Program-made: the position numbers and the translations under genes
Shown here: positions 8,528-17,905 of the stretch, one piece after another
Layout of the letters: every line of letters begins with the position of its first letter
How positions within the stretch are numbered: the first letter of the stretch is position 1
The notes under the pieces: generated by a model
What the model was told of the DNA's origin: nothing
What the model saw: only the letters and a program-made list of their open reading frames with translations
Databases searched by the model: none
Origin: Anaerocolumna aminovalerica
GTDB lineage: Bacteria > Bacillota > Clostridia > Lachnospirales > Lachnospiraceae
Direction: 5' to 3'
Length of the DNA: 64,000 nt
Assembly: GCF_900115365.1 (NCBI RefSeq)
Contig: NZ_FOWD01000002.1
Coordinates: 62,001 to 126,000, forward strand

Positions 8528-10168
8528 TCATTCCAAACCCAGCTTTTTCTTTGACTGGTTCATCTGCTTCGTGGATTCTTCCATTATTTTTTCATATCCT
8601 AAGTCAGTTCTTCTATTTATGAATTTTTCCAATATCCTGTCGAATTCTTTTTCTGAAGATGCCAGAAGTAATTGGGGTAATACTTTTCCCCATTCTTTTT
8701 GAATATGAAAATATGCATTGGAAATATCCGTTCCATTCTCAAATATTACATCATATTGTGCTGTATAAGCTGCATAGGGATAAGTCCACTCTTTTAATTG
8801 GGCCATTGGTTCCCCTGCATTTATTCCCCATTTGGCTTGCATTACGTTATCCTGAAGCATCCAATATGCGTTATCAGCACCATAAATATCATCAAATTTC
8901 TTTCGGTTTGTGTTTAAAAGTTTAAGAACTTCAGGTCTTATTACAGGTTTTCCATTTATATTATCATAAGTAACACCTTCCACCCCCAGATATGTCATCT
9001 TTTGACCTTGTTCGCTGATTAGGTAGCTTAAAAAGTTAATTGCTCTGTCAGGATTTTCACAATTTTTTGAGATAAAAGTAACCGTCCAACCATTTAAACC
9101 GGTACTGGGAAGTGTTGGATCATCTCCTTTTGAGTTCTTAGGCCCATCAACTGCTATATAGATTTTATCAGGATCTTTTTCATATAAGGCTTTCTGTGGT
9201 GTTTGAATATCACTTCCCTGATAGAGAAGGCAAAAATATCTGCCCTCTGCCATCTTCTCCTCCAGCTGCATTCTTTTATCTATAAATATCTCATTTGACA
9301 GGTATCCCATTTCATTAAGCTTGCGAAAGGTTTTCAGCCATCTGATATATTCGGGATCAGTATAGCGGTCATAATACTCCCCATTTATTTCAAAAGGTAT
9401 GGACAAAAAGTTCTGTAAATACTTATCAAAGGAATTGCATCCGTGAATGGTAAATTCATCAGAACCAACCGGAATAAGTGGCTTATTATCCACTTTCGGC
9501 ATATAAGCCACCGCTTTTTTACAAGCAGTTATAAAGCCTTCCGGTGTGGTCATATCCGGACTTCCGATTGCTTCATAAATATCTTTTCTTACTAAGAAAT
9601 TCTGGTTTGACCCAATATTCTTGTTATTTTCATAGTCATTGGGACTAATGGAAGAGCTAGGATAACAATAGAGATTACCATCTGCATTCTTATACCAATT
9701 GATTATCTGCCCATCTGCTACCTTATAAAAATAAGAATCGTATTCATCTGCCAATTCATTTAATGCATATACTAAATCTTTATCCGTTAGCTCTTGTGTC
9801 TGCATATCCCACCAGCCCAGAGTTACTAAATCCGGTAATGTATCAGAGGCTATCATAGAGTTCAACTTCTCCATTTCATTTCCAGTTGGTACAATAAAAT
9901 TAACCTCTACTCCTGTGTCTTTCGTTATCTCTTTAGAAACTAAATTTTTACCCCATGTGGTGGTATACCAAGAGAAGTTAATATACCAGTCCAATGTGAC
10001 TTTATTGCCGGCATTCTTCTTCCAACCCGGCTCATTCACACTTTCCTCAGAATGTACCCTGTCCTTGGACTTATCTGTTACAGTTTCTTTCTTTTCACAT
10101 CCTGTTATGAAAATAATAATGCAGAAGATAAGAATATACTTAAAACCATATATCTTTTTACCATTCAT
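8528..10168 (-). CDS. Extracellular solute-binding lipoprotein (LplA-like, CUT1 family)
   Basis: 546 residues. A type II signal peptide ends in the lipobox FITG-C (Cys24), so the mature protein is anchored to the outer face of the membrane. The size and the motifs 'LTLDWYINFSWYTTTWGKN' (partly), 'DLVTLGWWDMQTQELTDKDLVYALNELADEYD' and a C-terminal 'PEVLKLLNTNRKKF' region match the long LplA-type saccharide binders. ATG at 10168 has GAGGGG with 6-nt spacing. It lies between the permeases and the kinase. A second binder (12198-13580) is at the head of the same operon, so this one may present ligand to the sensor kinase rather than to the permease; that is inference. Confidence 0.88.
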   Translation of the reverse strand: MNGKKIYGFKYILIFCIIIFITGCEKKETVTDKSKDRVHSEESVNEPGWKKNAGNKVTLDWYINFSWYTTTWGKNLVSKEITKDTGVEVNFIVPTGNEMEKLNSMIASDTLPDLVTLGWWDMQTQELTDKDLVYALNELADEYDSYFYKVADGQIINWYKNADGNLYCYPSSSISPNDYENNKNIGSNQNFLVRKDIYEAIGSPDMTTPEGFITACKKAVAYMPKVDNKPLIPVGSDEFTIHGCNSFDKYLQNFLSIPFEINGEYYDRYTDPEYIRWLKTFRKLNEMGYLSNEIFIDKRMQLEEKMAEGRYFCLLYQGSDIQTPQKALYEKDPDKIYIAVDGPKNSKGDDPTLPSTGLNGWTVTFISKNCENPDRAINFLSYLISEQGQKMTYLGVEGVTYDNINGKPVIRPEVLKLLNTNRKKFDDIYGADNAYWMLQDNVMQAKWGINAGEPMAQLKEWTYPYAAYTAQYDVIFENGTDISNAYFHIQKEWGKVLPQLLLASSEKEFDRILEKFINRRTDLGYEKIMEESTKQMNQSKKKLGLE

Positions 10169-10244
10169 TATTAACCCCTCTTTTATTATAATTTAGTTAA
10201 ATTATAACAAATAATTATGTAAATAGATAGTTTTTCCAACATGG

Positions 10245-11072
10245 TTATTCCTTAATTCCTCCTGCAGAAATACCGCTAATGATGTATTTGGAACAGAAAG
10301 CAAATGCTATCATAATTGGTAATACGGATATTGCAACTGTTAAATAGATAGCTCCCTGGTTACTTGTAATATCCTGGGATGCTCTCATAGAACCCATCAT
10401 AACCGGTAAAGTAAATTTCTGAGGGCTGTATAGCAAAATTAAAGGAGTTAAATAATTATTCCAGGAACCGATAAAGGTTCCGATTGACATAGTTGCAATT
10501 CCCGGTGCTATTATTGGCAGTACAATCTTATGAAAAATTCTTGTTTCACCTGCTCCGTCAATTCTTGCAGCTTCAAGAAGGGCTTTCGGTAAAATAGCTA
10601 AAGTATACTGTCTTAAAAAAAATACTGTAGCAGGACTTGCAATGGCAGGTATAATCAAGGGTATGTAATTATCCGTTAAGCCCATGGCATTTACCAGATC
10701 ATAAAATCCCAGTAATCCCAATTGGGCAGGTATCATCATAAAAATAAGGATACTTACAAAAATAATTTTCATCCCTTTAAATCTATATATAGCTAAAGCA
10801 TATGCTGTTAAAGCTGAAAAATAGGCCGTTAACACAGTACAGCACACTGCAATAAATAAACTATTTGCCAACCCTCTGAAAATGTTAAAATAGCCTGACA
10901 TAGTATTCCAGTTGTTTTTTAAATTATTGCCGGGAATCAGGGTGAAAGAGGTCATTATCTCCCTTCCGCTTCTAGTTGCATTTACCATCATAAGCAGGAA
11001 GGGACAAAGACATAAGATACTAAGAATAATGATTGCTATGTATAAGATGGTTCTTTTTATTTTAGTAGACAT
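10245..11072 (-). CDS. Carbohydrate ABC transporter permease, MalG type
   Basis: 275 residues with six predicted membrane segments and the EAA loop 'EAARIDGAGETRIFHKIVLPIIAPGIAT', the contact to the ATPase. Family: CUT1 inner permease. The ATG is preceded by GAGG at 5 nt, and that GAGG is the end of the dispersed three-hairpin element (11076-11165). No ATP-binding subunit is in the operon, as usual for Firmicutes CUT1 systems that share MsmK. Confidence 0.92.
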   Translation of the reverse strand: MSTKIKRTILYIAIIILSILCLCPFLLMMVNATRSGREIMTSFTLIPGNNLKNNWNTMSGYFNIFRGLANSLFIAVCCTVLTAYFSALTAYALAIYRFKGMKIIFVSILIFMMIPAQLGLLGFYDLVNAMGLTDNYIPLIIPAIASPATVFFLRQYTLAILPKALLEAARIDGAGETRIFHKIVLPIIAPGIATMSIGTFIGSWNNYLTPLILLYSPQKFTLPVMMGSMRASQDITSNQGAIYLTVAISVLPIMIAFAFCSKYIISGISAGGIKE

Positions 11073-11075
11073 ATT

Positions 11076-11165
11076 AACCTCAATTCCGGCGCTTAGCGCC
11101 TTTTAATAATGGGTGCTCCCATTGCATTGCCACAAATCAGGGTGTGAATTATGCATTTCAATAAT
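11076..11165 (-). repeat. Dispersed hairpin/SD element, copy 1
   Basis: Read on the minus strand: a hairpin with arms gtgtgaatta/taattcacac, a degenerate middle hairpin, a GGCGCTAAGCGCC stem (11088-11100) and then GGAATTGAGG ending 5 nt before the permease ATG. The same order recurs at 17452, 19251, 32093 and 36679. Confidence 0.7.
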
Positions 11166-11170
11166 TCACA

Positions 11171-12100
11171 CTACTCCTCCCTCTTATGATACATAATCTT
11201 ATATTGGATGCCTGCTGCCACGGCAATAACCAGGAATAAGAAATATGCTATTGCTCCGGCGTATCCTACATTATTGTATCGGAATGCAGTATTATATAAA
11301 TACATTACAACGGTATTAAGAGACCCATGTGGTGCTCCGATTCCATCTGTTATTAAGAATGGAATATCAAAGATTTGAAGGCCGCCGATTAAAGAAGTAA
11401 TGGCAACATACAATAAAATGGGCTTTAATAATGGCAGTGTAATCTTACCGAATATATGCCATCTTCCGGCTCCGTCTATAGCCGCTGCTTCAAAATAGTC
11501 TTTAGAGATACCTTGAACACCGGCCATTAACATGATAAAGGAATTGCCAAACCACATCCATGCTCCAATAACAGAAACCGCAAGTTGTGCTGTTCCCGGC
11601 TGCCCAAACCAGTTAATACCGACTTTTACTAACTTTGCATCTATCAGTAGTTGATTTAATGTTCCAAATTGCCAGTCTAATAAAGCAGCAAAAAGGAAAG
11701 CAACAGAAGCAGGTGCAATCAGGTTAGGCAGATAAAATAATGCTCTGAATAGTCCAATACCTTTTATACGGTATTTTAAATCATTAAATATAATAGTAAG
11801 AAGGAATGCCAAACCTAACTGCAAAACAATATTAACACTCCAGATTTTTATGGTATTTATTAATGCACGCCAAAACATAGCATCCGATATAACTCTTTTA
11901 TAGTTGGAAATTCCCACCGGTATTGGTTCACCATACCCCTTATATTGAGTAAAACTCAAATATAGCGTTTTAAAGACCGGATAGATACTGAACATAATAA
12001 ATACAAATACAAATGGAAGTACGTATAAATACGCTATATTATTTATATTTCTTTTTCTTGTCCTAATAATATCATTACTGGGCATAACCATTCTTTTCAC
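11171..12100 (-). CDS. Carbohydrate ABC transporter permease, MalF type
   Basis: 309 residues, six membrane segments, EAA loop 'EAAAIDGAGRWHIFGKITLPLLKPILLY'. The N-terminal 'NINNIAYLYVLPFVFVFIMFSIYPVFKTLYLSF' is typical of the CUT1 permease that pairs with the MalG-type partner downstream. Located between the binding lipoprotein and the second permease. Confidence 0.92.
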   Translation of the reverse strand: MKRMVMPSNDIIRTRKRNINNIAYLYVLPFVFVFIMFSIYPVFKTLYLSFTQYKGYGEPIPVGISNYKRVISDAMFWRALINTIKIWSVNIVLQLGLAFLLTIIFNDLKYRIKGIGLFRALFYLPNLIAPASVAFLFAALLDWQFGTLNQLLIDAKLVKVGINWFGQPGTAQLAVSVIGAWMWFGNSFIMLMAGVQGISKDYFEAAAIDGAGRWHIFGKITLPLLKPILLYVAITSLIGGLQIFDIPFLITDGIGAPHGSLNTVVMYLYNTAFRYNNVGYAGAIAYFLFLVIAVAAGIQYKIMYHKREE

Positions 12101-12124
12101 CTCTCTTGTCTATTTAAAAGAAAT

Positions 12125-12158
12125 GGGGCGGACAATTCAATCAAATGAACTCCGCCCC
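12125..12158 (-). other. Intercistronic stem-loop after the binding-protein gene
   Basis: Perfect arms ggggcgga (12125-12132) and tccgcccc (12151-12158) separated by 18 nt. No strong U-run follows on the minus strand. Such stem-loops between a binding-protein gene and the permeases usually stabilise the upstream message or act as a partial terminator, giving excess binding protein. Confidence 0.65.
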
Positions 12159-12197
12159 AGAGAAATTATTTTCGAGAAAGCAACGAGCAGAACCTAA

Positions 12198-13580
12198 CTA
12201 TCTCGTTATTTCCAGTTCAGGATAAATAGATTGAACATTGGTATAGAATTCATCTATTGCTTGCTCCTTCGTCTTTTCACCCGTCTGAACAGCTGTAATG
12301 GCAGCTCCCCAGTAATTTTCGATTTGAGTATCAAATCTTGTTATTAAAGAATAGTTAATATTCTGTGCTTCATTCAGGAAATATTCATATGTCTTTTGAT
12401 TGCCATATGTTTCATTCTCAACATCTTTTACCGATTCAAGAACAGATTTCATGGATACAATGTCACCCTTTGAAATGTCGGTCCACCACTTGGAGGTTTC
12501 TTCGTTTAAGGTAGTGAATTTAACAAATTCCCATGCCAGATCTTTTCTCTGACTGTAAGAGCTAATACCAACAAATGTTCCGCCGCCAAAGAAAGAACAA
12601 GGTCCGGAGGCAACACCAAAGCTGCCTGCATTATCTCCTGCATTATCGCGAATGATTAAAGAACCCCAAGATGGAAGTGCATAAGCAAATACCTCTGTCT
12701 TATCTCCCCCAAGGCCTTCTAAATCTTCCGCAGCAGCCCACTCAGCATTTGTAGGAATTGTGCCTGACATGGAAGCATACCATGCAGCTGACCATTCCGG
12801 TGAAAATGCAACTAATTTATCCTGATATAATTTAACCGCAGCATCCATATAATCAAGTCTGGATTGTGATAACACCAGTTTATTATCTTGAACCCAAGCT
12901 CCGCCGCCATTAGCAAACCATCTTAAATTGCCGGTATCACCAAAGATACGGTATCCTGCATCTTTAATTTCCTTTGCTGTAACAGTAATTGTATTATAGT
13001 CTTTGAATTTTTCTGAAATGAAGGCAGGATCATCATTTCCCCATATTTTTTGTGCAATATCCCTGCGGTAATATACTCCACCGGGAGTTACCTGGTAGCT
13101 TAATGCTCTAACAGTGCCTGAAGAATCTTTACCTGCATCATATATATAATCAACGATTGAATCTTTATATTGTTCCGCACTATAAGGTTCCTGTGATAAG
13201 TCTTCAAAGAAGCCTGCATCAAAGGAATCAGGAAGCATCTGAGGTTCTCCAACAATAATATCCGGTTCTTTTGCTTTACCTCTTAAAGCTGCTGTAAGTT
13301 TAGTAGGATAATCTGCCGGAGCAATTACAACTGTTTCAATTTTTACGCCTGAGTTTTCTTCCATAAACTTGTCTGCAAAAGTTTTCAAATCTTCTGCAAG
13401 AGTCCATATTACAAGTTTACCCTCTAATTTTTTTGGTTCCCCCGAATCATTATTCTTCGTGTCTGTTTCTCCTTTCGTACCAGCAGGAGCATCTGCTTTT
13501 TTGCCGGTCTTGCCGCATGCAGCTAATGATAGGACCATTACTCCCGTAAGAAACAAAGCAATAACTTTTTTCAATTTCAT
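12198..13580 (-). CDS. Extracellular sugar-binding lipoprotein (CUT1 family)
   Basis: 460 residues. Lipoprotein signal peptide with lipobox LAA-C (Cys22). Domain SBP_bac_1: 'LVIWTLAEDLKTFADKFMEENSGVKIETVVI' at the start and 'SYSQRKDLAWEFVKFTTLNEE' near the C-terminus. First gene of the six-gene sugar operon; the ATG is preceded by TGGAGGAAAAGGT. Ligand cannot be told from sequence. Confidence 0.92.
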   Translation of the reverse strand: MKLKKVIALFLTGVMVLSLAACGKTGKKADAPAGTKGETDTKNNDSGEPKKLEGKLVIWTLAEDLKTFADKFMEENSGVKIETVVIAPADYPTKLTAALRGKAKEPDIIVGEPQMLPDSFDAGFFEDLSQEPYSAEQYKDSIVDYIYDAGKDSSGTVRALSYQVTPGGVYYRRDIAQKIWGNDDPAFISEKFKDYNTITVTAKEIKDAGYRIFGDTGNLRWFANGGGAWVQDNKLVLSQSRLDYMDAAVKLYQDKLVAFSPEWSAAWYASMSGTIPTNAEWAAAEDLEGLGGDKTEVFAYALPSWGSLIIRDNAGDNAGSFGVASGPCSFFGGGTFVGISSYSQRKDLAWEFVKFTTLNEETSKWWTDISKGDIVSMKSVLESVKDVENETYGNQKTYEYFLNEAQNINYSLITRFDTQIENYWGAAITAVQTGEKTKEQAIDEFYTNVQSIYPELEITR

Positions 13581-13987
13581 ACCTTTTCCTCCATCTAAAT
13601 ATATTCTTTACATACTTATTGTAACTTTTATTATTTTTAAGTTTAATTGTCCTTTTTTTGAAATGGTGTCATTTTTTTAGATTTGATTTCTGCCTACCTG
13701 CTGTAAGTTCATTGACTGCCCTGCTAACTGAACCCGGCATTTTGACTCCCGTCATTTTAGTGTCACTTCCCCTGCAATTTGACAAATAAAAATGGTATGT
13801 TAAATTAGCTCTGAAAAATCAGAATTAACTCAACATACCATTTATTTCCATACAATGTTTAATTTATTATTTACTTTTTAATCAATTTACTTTTATTCCA
13901 TTGTCTTTAATATCTCTCTAATATTAGTTTCCATATTAAGATTAATTAGTATAAATCTGATATTGAAAATATCTTACAAATCACTAT
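13581..13987. other. Intergenic region with terminator at 13791-13842
   Basis: Holds an 11-bp perfect stem (aatggtatgtt 13791-13801 / aacataccatt 13832-13842) that would end the PilZ/gat transcript on the minus strand. The part next to 13580 must carry the promoter of the sugar operon, but I see no clear -35/-10 pair. Confidence 0.55.
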
Positions 13988-14329
13988 TCATCTTTCCTCA
14001 AATTCATCAAAAATATAATCTAGTACAGACGGCATACCCACTAATTCGCATCCATAGAAATACAGGTTCTCTTCTATTAATTGTTGTCTTATAATCTTAA
14101 CTACTGTATAAAGAGAAGAATCGGAATTTCCCAATTGGATCTTAGCATTAAAATAATAATTTAAAGGTAATATACTTCCGGAACGAAATCCGATTCCATT
14201 CCTGGATATATTAGTAACTTCAATTGGTGCATGAATATTATCTACTTTTACATTATCCTGCTTAAATAAAGATGATATTTCCAGTTCCAATTTAACAGGA
14301 AAGCGTTTATTATGCCTTTTTTCTTCCAT
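13988..14329 (-). CDS. PilZ domain protein (c-di-GMP receptor)
   Basis: 113 residues. Both c-di-GMP contact motifs of PilZ are present: R-x-x-x-R as 'RHNKR' (residues 5-9) and N-x-S-x-x-G as 'NISRNG' (about 41-46), followed by the six-strand barrel. A stand-alone PilZ domain without YcgR-N. An HD-GYP protein is also in the window (27916-28944), so c-di-GMP signalling is likely active in this organism. Target unknown. Confidence 0.85.
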   Translation of the reverse strand: MEEKRHNKRFPVKLELEISSLFKQDNVKVDNIHAPIEVTNISRNGIGFRSGSILPLNYYFNAKIQLGNSDSSLYTVVKIIRQQLIEENLYFYGCELVGMPSVLDYIFDEFEER

Positions 14330-14492
14330 ACCAGATACCTCTACTTTTTTATTAGTTTTATACTTTAGTAACTTATATATATTATATCGCTGAATAAATT
14401 ATTAGGCAAGAAATCCTTTCCTGTTAATGCAAAATGTTGAAAATTTGGGAACGTCTTTAATTAGAATAAACTTATTATGATTATTATTTTAT

Positions 14493-15920
14493 TTATAATA
14501 ATTCCTTCAATATTTTATTTATCATTCCCGGATCTGCTTTACCTTTCATTTCTTTCATAGTCTGTCCAACCAAAAAGCCAAGGGCCTTCTCTTTGCCGCC
14601 GCGATAATCTGCAACTGATGTGGGATTAACAGCAAGAACCTTTTCAACCACACTGCGCAATTCACCTTCATCATTTACCATCATTAATCCATGTTCTTTT
14701 ACATAAGCTTCCGGATCTGTATTATCTTTAAAAACACTCTCAAATACTTCTTTGGCAACGGTCCGGTTGATTTTACCATCATGGATCAGTGCAATTAATT
14801 TTGCCAGATTATCAGGAGTAAAATGAATATCCTCCGGCTCCATTTCCGTTTCTTTTAATAATCTCATAGTTTCTACCATAATCCAGTTGGATACTTCCTT
14901 TGGTTTCTTACATATGGCGACGGTTTCCTCAAAAATATCTGCCAGTCTTTTGGAACCGGTAATAATTCCTGCGTCATAAGCCGGAATATCATATTCCTTT
15001 TCATATCTAAGCATTTTTTCATCACGAAGCTCTGGCTGGCGGTTTCTGATTTCATCTATCCATTCATCACTGATTTCCATTGGTACTAAGTCAGGCTCCG
15101 GGAAATAACGATAATCCTGGGCATCTTCTTTGGAACGCATGGCAAAACTGGTATCTTTATTGTCATCCCAGCGTCTTGTTTCCTGAACCACAGCTTTTCC
15201 TTCTTCCAATAGTTCAATTTGACGTTTTCTTTCTCCTTCAATGGCTCTGGTTATGGCTTTAAAGGAGTTCATATTTTTCATTTCTGTTCTTGTACCAAAT
15301 TCCTTTGCCCCTGTTTCCCGAACAGAAAGGTTAATATCTGCACGAAGGGAGCCTTCCTGCATCTTACAATCGGATACTCCAAGATATTGTAATATCAATT
15401 TTAATTTATCTAAATAGGCTATTACTTCCTCAGCAGACCTCATATCCGGCTCACTTACAATTTCTATTAAAGGTACACCGCATCTATTGTAATCCACCAG
15501 AGTACAATCTTCCCAGGGATCATGGGTTAACTTACCTGCATCCTCCTCCATATGGATTTCATGAATACCAATAACCTTTTTTACCCCATCCACTTCAATT
15601 TCTATTCCCCCATTGTGGCAAATAGGCAAATATAACTGGGATACCTGATATGCTTTTGGTAAATCCGGATAAAAATAATTTTTACGGTCAAATTTACACT
15701 GTTGATTTATTTTACAATTCAATGCAAGACCTGCTGCCATTGCATATTCTACAACTTTTTTATTTAAAACCGGAAGTGTTCCCGGCATTCCAGTACACAC
15801 CGGGCAGCAATGGGTATTGGTGTCTCCGCCAAATCGTGTGGTACATCCACAAAATATTTTGGTTTCCGTTGCCAATTCCACATGAACTTCCAAACCAATA
15901 ACCGTTTCATATGACTTCAT
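14493..15920 (-). CDS. gatB: Asp-tRNA(Asn)/Glu-tRNA(Gln) amidotransferase subunit B
   Basis: 475 residues, the usual GatB length. Starts 'ETVIGLEVHVELATETKIFCGC' with the zinc-site cysteines (CGC..., HCCPVCTGMPG). Body is the aspartyl/glutamyl-tRNA kinase domain, and the C-terminal YqeY-like helical domain is complete ('GKEKALGFLVGQTMKEMKGKADPGMINKILKELL'). It activates the side chain of misacylated tRNA for amidation. Last gene of aspS2-gatC-gatA-gatB, 91 bp after gatA. Confidence 0.97.
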   Translation of the reverse strand: MKSYETVIGLEVHVELATETKIFCGCTTRFGGDTNTHCCPVCTGMPGTLPVLNKKVVEYAMAAGLALNCKINQQCKFDRKNYFYPDLPKAYQVSQLYLPICHNGGIEIEVDGVKKVIGIHEIHMEEDAGKLTHDPWEDCTLVDYNRCGVPLIEIVSEPDMRSAEEVIAYLDKLKLILQYLGVSDCKMQEGSLRADINLSVRETGAKEFGTRTEMKNMNSFKAITRAIEGERKRQIELLEEGKAVVQETRRWDDNKDTSFAMRSKEDAQDYRYFPEPDLVPMEISDEWIDEIRNRQPELRDEKMLRYEKEYDIPAYDAGIITGSKRLADIFEETVAICKKPKEVSNWIMVETMRLLKETEMEPEDIHFTPDNLAKLIALIHDGKINRTVAKEVFESVFKDNTDPEAYVKEHGLMMVNDEGELRSVVEKVLAVNPTSVADYRGGKEKALGFLVGQTMKEMKGKADPGMINKILKELL

Positions 15921-16011
15921 ACGCGAATCTTCCTTTCCAACTTACAATGCTTATCTTATTCATACCTACAGGCCAAGAATGGCATTAGCATTTATTTTGC
16001 TCATAATAATA

Positions 16012-17448
16012 TCAGCCCTTACTTTGCTCATAACTATAGGCTGCACGAATAATATCCTTTTCTCCAAAATGTTTTCCAATCAACTGTAAGCCTATGGGAA
16101 GCCCTTTGCTGTCTGTTCCGCAAGGAAGACTGATAGCAGGTAGTCCGGCCAGATTAACGGATACTGTGTAAATATCTCCAAGATACATTTTTAAAGGATC
16201 TGATAAACTCTCACCCAGTTTCGGTGCAGTAGAAGGAGCGGTAGGACCAAGAATAATATCATATTTTTCAAAGGCTTTATCAAAGCCTTCTTTAATACGC
16301 GCTTTTACTTTTAATGCCTTCTTATAATACGCTTCATAGTAACCGGAACTTAATACAAAGGCACCAATCATCATTCTGCGTTTTGCCTCATTTCCAAAGC
16401 CTTCACTTCTTGTTTTCTTATATAATTCCTGAAGTCCTTCAAAGTCCTCTGTGCGGTATCCGTATTTTACACCATCATATCTGGATAAATTAGAACTTGC
16501 CTCAGCAGATGCTATTACATAATAGGCCGGAATGGCATAGTCTACCACATCAAGTTCAAATTCCTCTACAATAGCGCCTTTTTCTCTTAGCACATTAGCT
16601 GCTGAAAGAATACCTGCCCGTACTTCTTCATCTAAGCCTTTTCCAAGGTATCCCTTTGGAATACCTATTTTCATATTTTTTACATCATCAACCAAAGCTT
16701 CTGTGTAGTTATAATTCTCTCCCTCCAGGGAGGTTGAATCCTTGCTATCATAGCCGGATATAATATCAAGTACTGCCGTACAGTCGGATACATTTCTGGC
16801 CATTGGTCCGATTTGATCCAAAGAGGATGCATAAGCAATTAAACCGTATCTGGAAACTGTACCGTAAGTTGGTTTTATTCCAGTTACTCCGCAAAAGCTG
16901 CTGGGCTGGCGAATAGAGCCTCCGGTATCAGAACCCAGAGCATAGAAGGCTTCTTCTGCTGCTACTGCGGCTGCAGAACCGCCGCTGGAACCACCAGGTA
17001 CGTATTCCGTATTATGAGGATTCTTCGTTTCACCAAAATAAGAAGTTTCTGTGGTGCTTCCCATAGCAAACTCATCCATATTTGCCTTACCTATAACCAC
17101 TGCACCAGCATTTAATAATTTTTCTACCACCGTTGCATTATAGGGCGGGATAAAGTTATAAAGGATTTTTGATCCACAAGTGGTTTTCGTCCCTTTTGTA
17201 CAAATATTATCTTTTATAACCATAGGAACACCGGCAAGGGGTGAATCAATTTTTCCTTTATCAATTAGCTGCTGCACTTCTTTTCCACGGGCAAGTGCAT
17301 CTTCCTCCATAACAGTAATATAGCAGTTATATTCTTTATCCTTAGCTTTAATTTGTTCCAATTGAGCTCTAACTGCTTCTTCCACTGTTATTTCTTTATT
17401 CTTAATTTTCCTGCCCAGTTCCAGAGCAGATAAACTTGTTAAGTCCAT
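16012..17448 (-). CDS. gatA: Asp-tRNA(Asn)/Glu-tRNA(Gln) amidotransferase subunit A
   Basis: 478 residues. Amidase-signature protein: catalytic Lys in 'VIKDN', the Gly/Ser-rich loop 'GGSSGGSAAAVAAEEAFYALGSDTGGSIRQPSSFCG' with the Ser-cisSer-Lys triad. It frees ammonia from glutamine for the GatB kinase site. Its start codon is preceded by GAGG at 5 nt, supplied by a short copy of the dispersed hairpin element in the 40-bp gap after gatC. Confidence 0.97.
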   Translation of the reverse strand: MDLTSLSALELGRKIKNKEITVEEAVRAQLEQIKAKDKEYNCYITVMEEDALARGKEVQQLIDKGKIDSPLAGVPMVIKDNICTKGTKTTCGSKILYNFIPPYNATVVEKLLNAGAVVIGKANMDEFAMGSTTETSYFGETKNPHNTEYVPGGSSGGSAAAVAAEEAFYALGSDTGGSIRQPSSFCGVTGIKPTYGTVSRYGLIAYASSLDQIGPMARNVSDCTAVLDIISGYDSKDSTSLEGENYNYTEALVDDVKNMKIGIPKGYLGKGLDEEVRAGILSAANVLREKGAIVEEFELDVVDYAIPAYYVIASAEASSNLSRYDGVKYGYRTEDFEGLQELYKKTRSEGFGNEAKRRMMIGAFVLSSGYYEAYYKKALKVKARIKEGFDKAFEKYDIILGPTAPSTAPKLGESLSDPLKMYLGDIYTVSVNLAGLPAISLPCGTDSKGLPIGLQLIGKHFGEKDIIRAAYSYEQSKG

Positions 17449-17451
17449 ATT

Positions 17452-17482
17452 TACCTCAATTCCAGCGCTTTAGCGCTTTTAA
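17452..17482 (-). repeat. Dispersed hairpin/SD element, short copy in gatC-gatA gap
   Basis: Only the third hairpin (AGCGCTAAAGCGCT, 17464-17477) and the GGAATTGAGG tail remain. It fills almost the whole gap between gatC stop and gatA ATG and provides the gatA ribosome site. Confidence 0.7.
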
Positions 17483-17488
17483 CTACAA

Positions 17489-17776
17489 TCATTCAACAGT
17501 TTTAGGAACCATGAAACAGCCATCCTTTTGTTTAGGTGCATTGCTTAGCAGGATGTCTCTGTTTGGTCCGTTGGTCACTATATCTTCTCGAAATACATTC
17601 TTGACCGGAAATACATGTGACATAGGCTCAATATTATCAGTATTCAACTCATTCATGGTATCCATATATTCTAAGATACTTCCTAAATCTTTTTTAGCCT
17701 TTTCTTTTTCTTCCCTGTTTAATTCTAATTTTGCCAGAGCTGCCACATATTCAATGGTTTCATCTGTAATATTCAT
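17489..17776 (-). CDS. gatC: Asp-tRNA(Asn)/Glu-tRNA(Gln) amidotransferase subunit C
   Basis: 95 residues, normal length. '[53 protein letters not shown]' and 'NVFREDIV' are the standard GatC sequence that wraps around the GatA-GatB interface. Second gene of the operon. Confidence 0.96.
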   Translation of the reverse strand: MNITDETIEYVAALAKLELNREEKEKAKKDLGSILEYMDTMNELNTDNIEPMSHVFPVKNVFREDIVTNGPNRDILLSNAPKQKDGCFMVPKTVE

Positions 17777-17905
17777 AAATTTCTTCCTTTCCGCGCTTAT
17801 GACTATTATGATTCATTTATATAAGCTTAAGTGTTTATAGTTTAATTACATTATCTCATTTATAACATTTTTTTGTAACATTATAGTATCTGCCCATTAC
17901 TGCTT

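Noticed and set aside
15921-16011. Another copy of the hairpin/SD element between gatA and gatB
   Set aside because: The gap has only a short direct repeat (tttgctcataa) and none of hairpins A-C.
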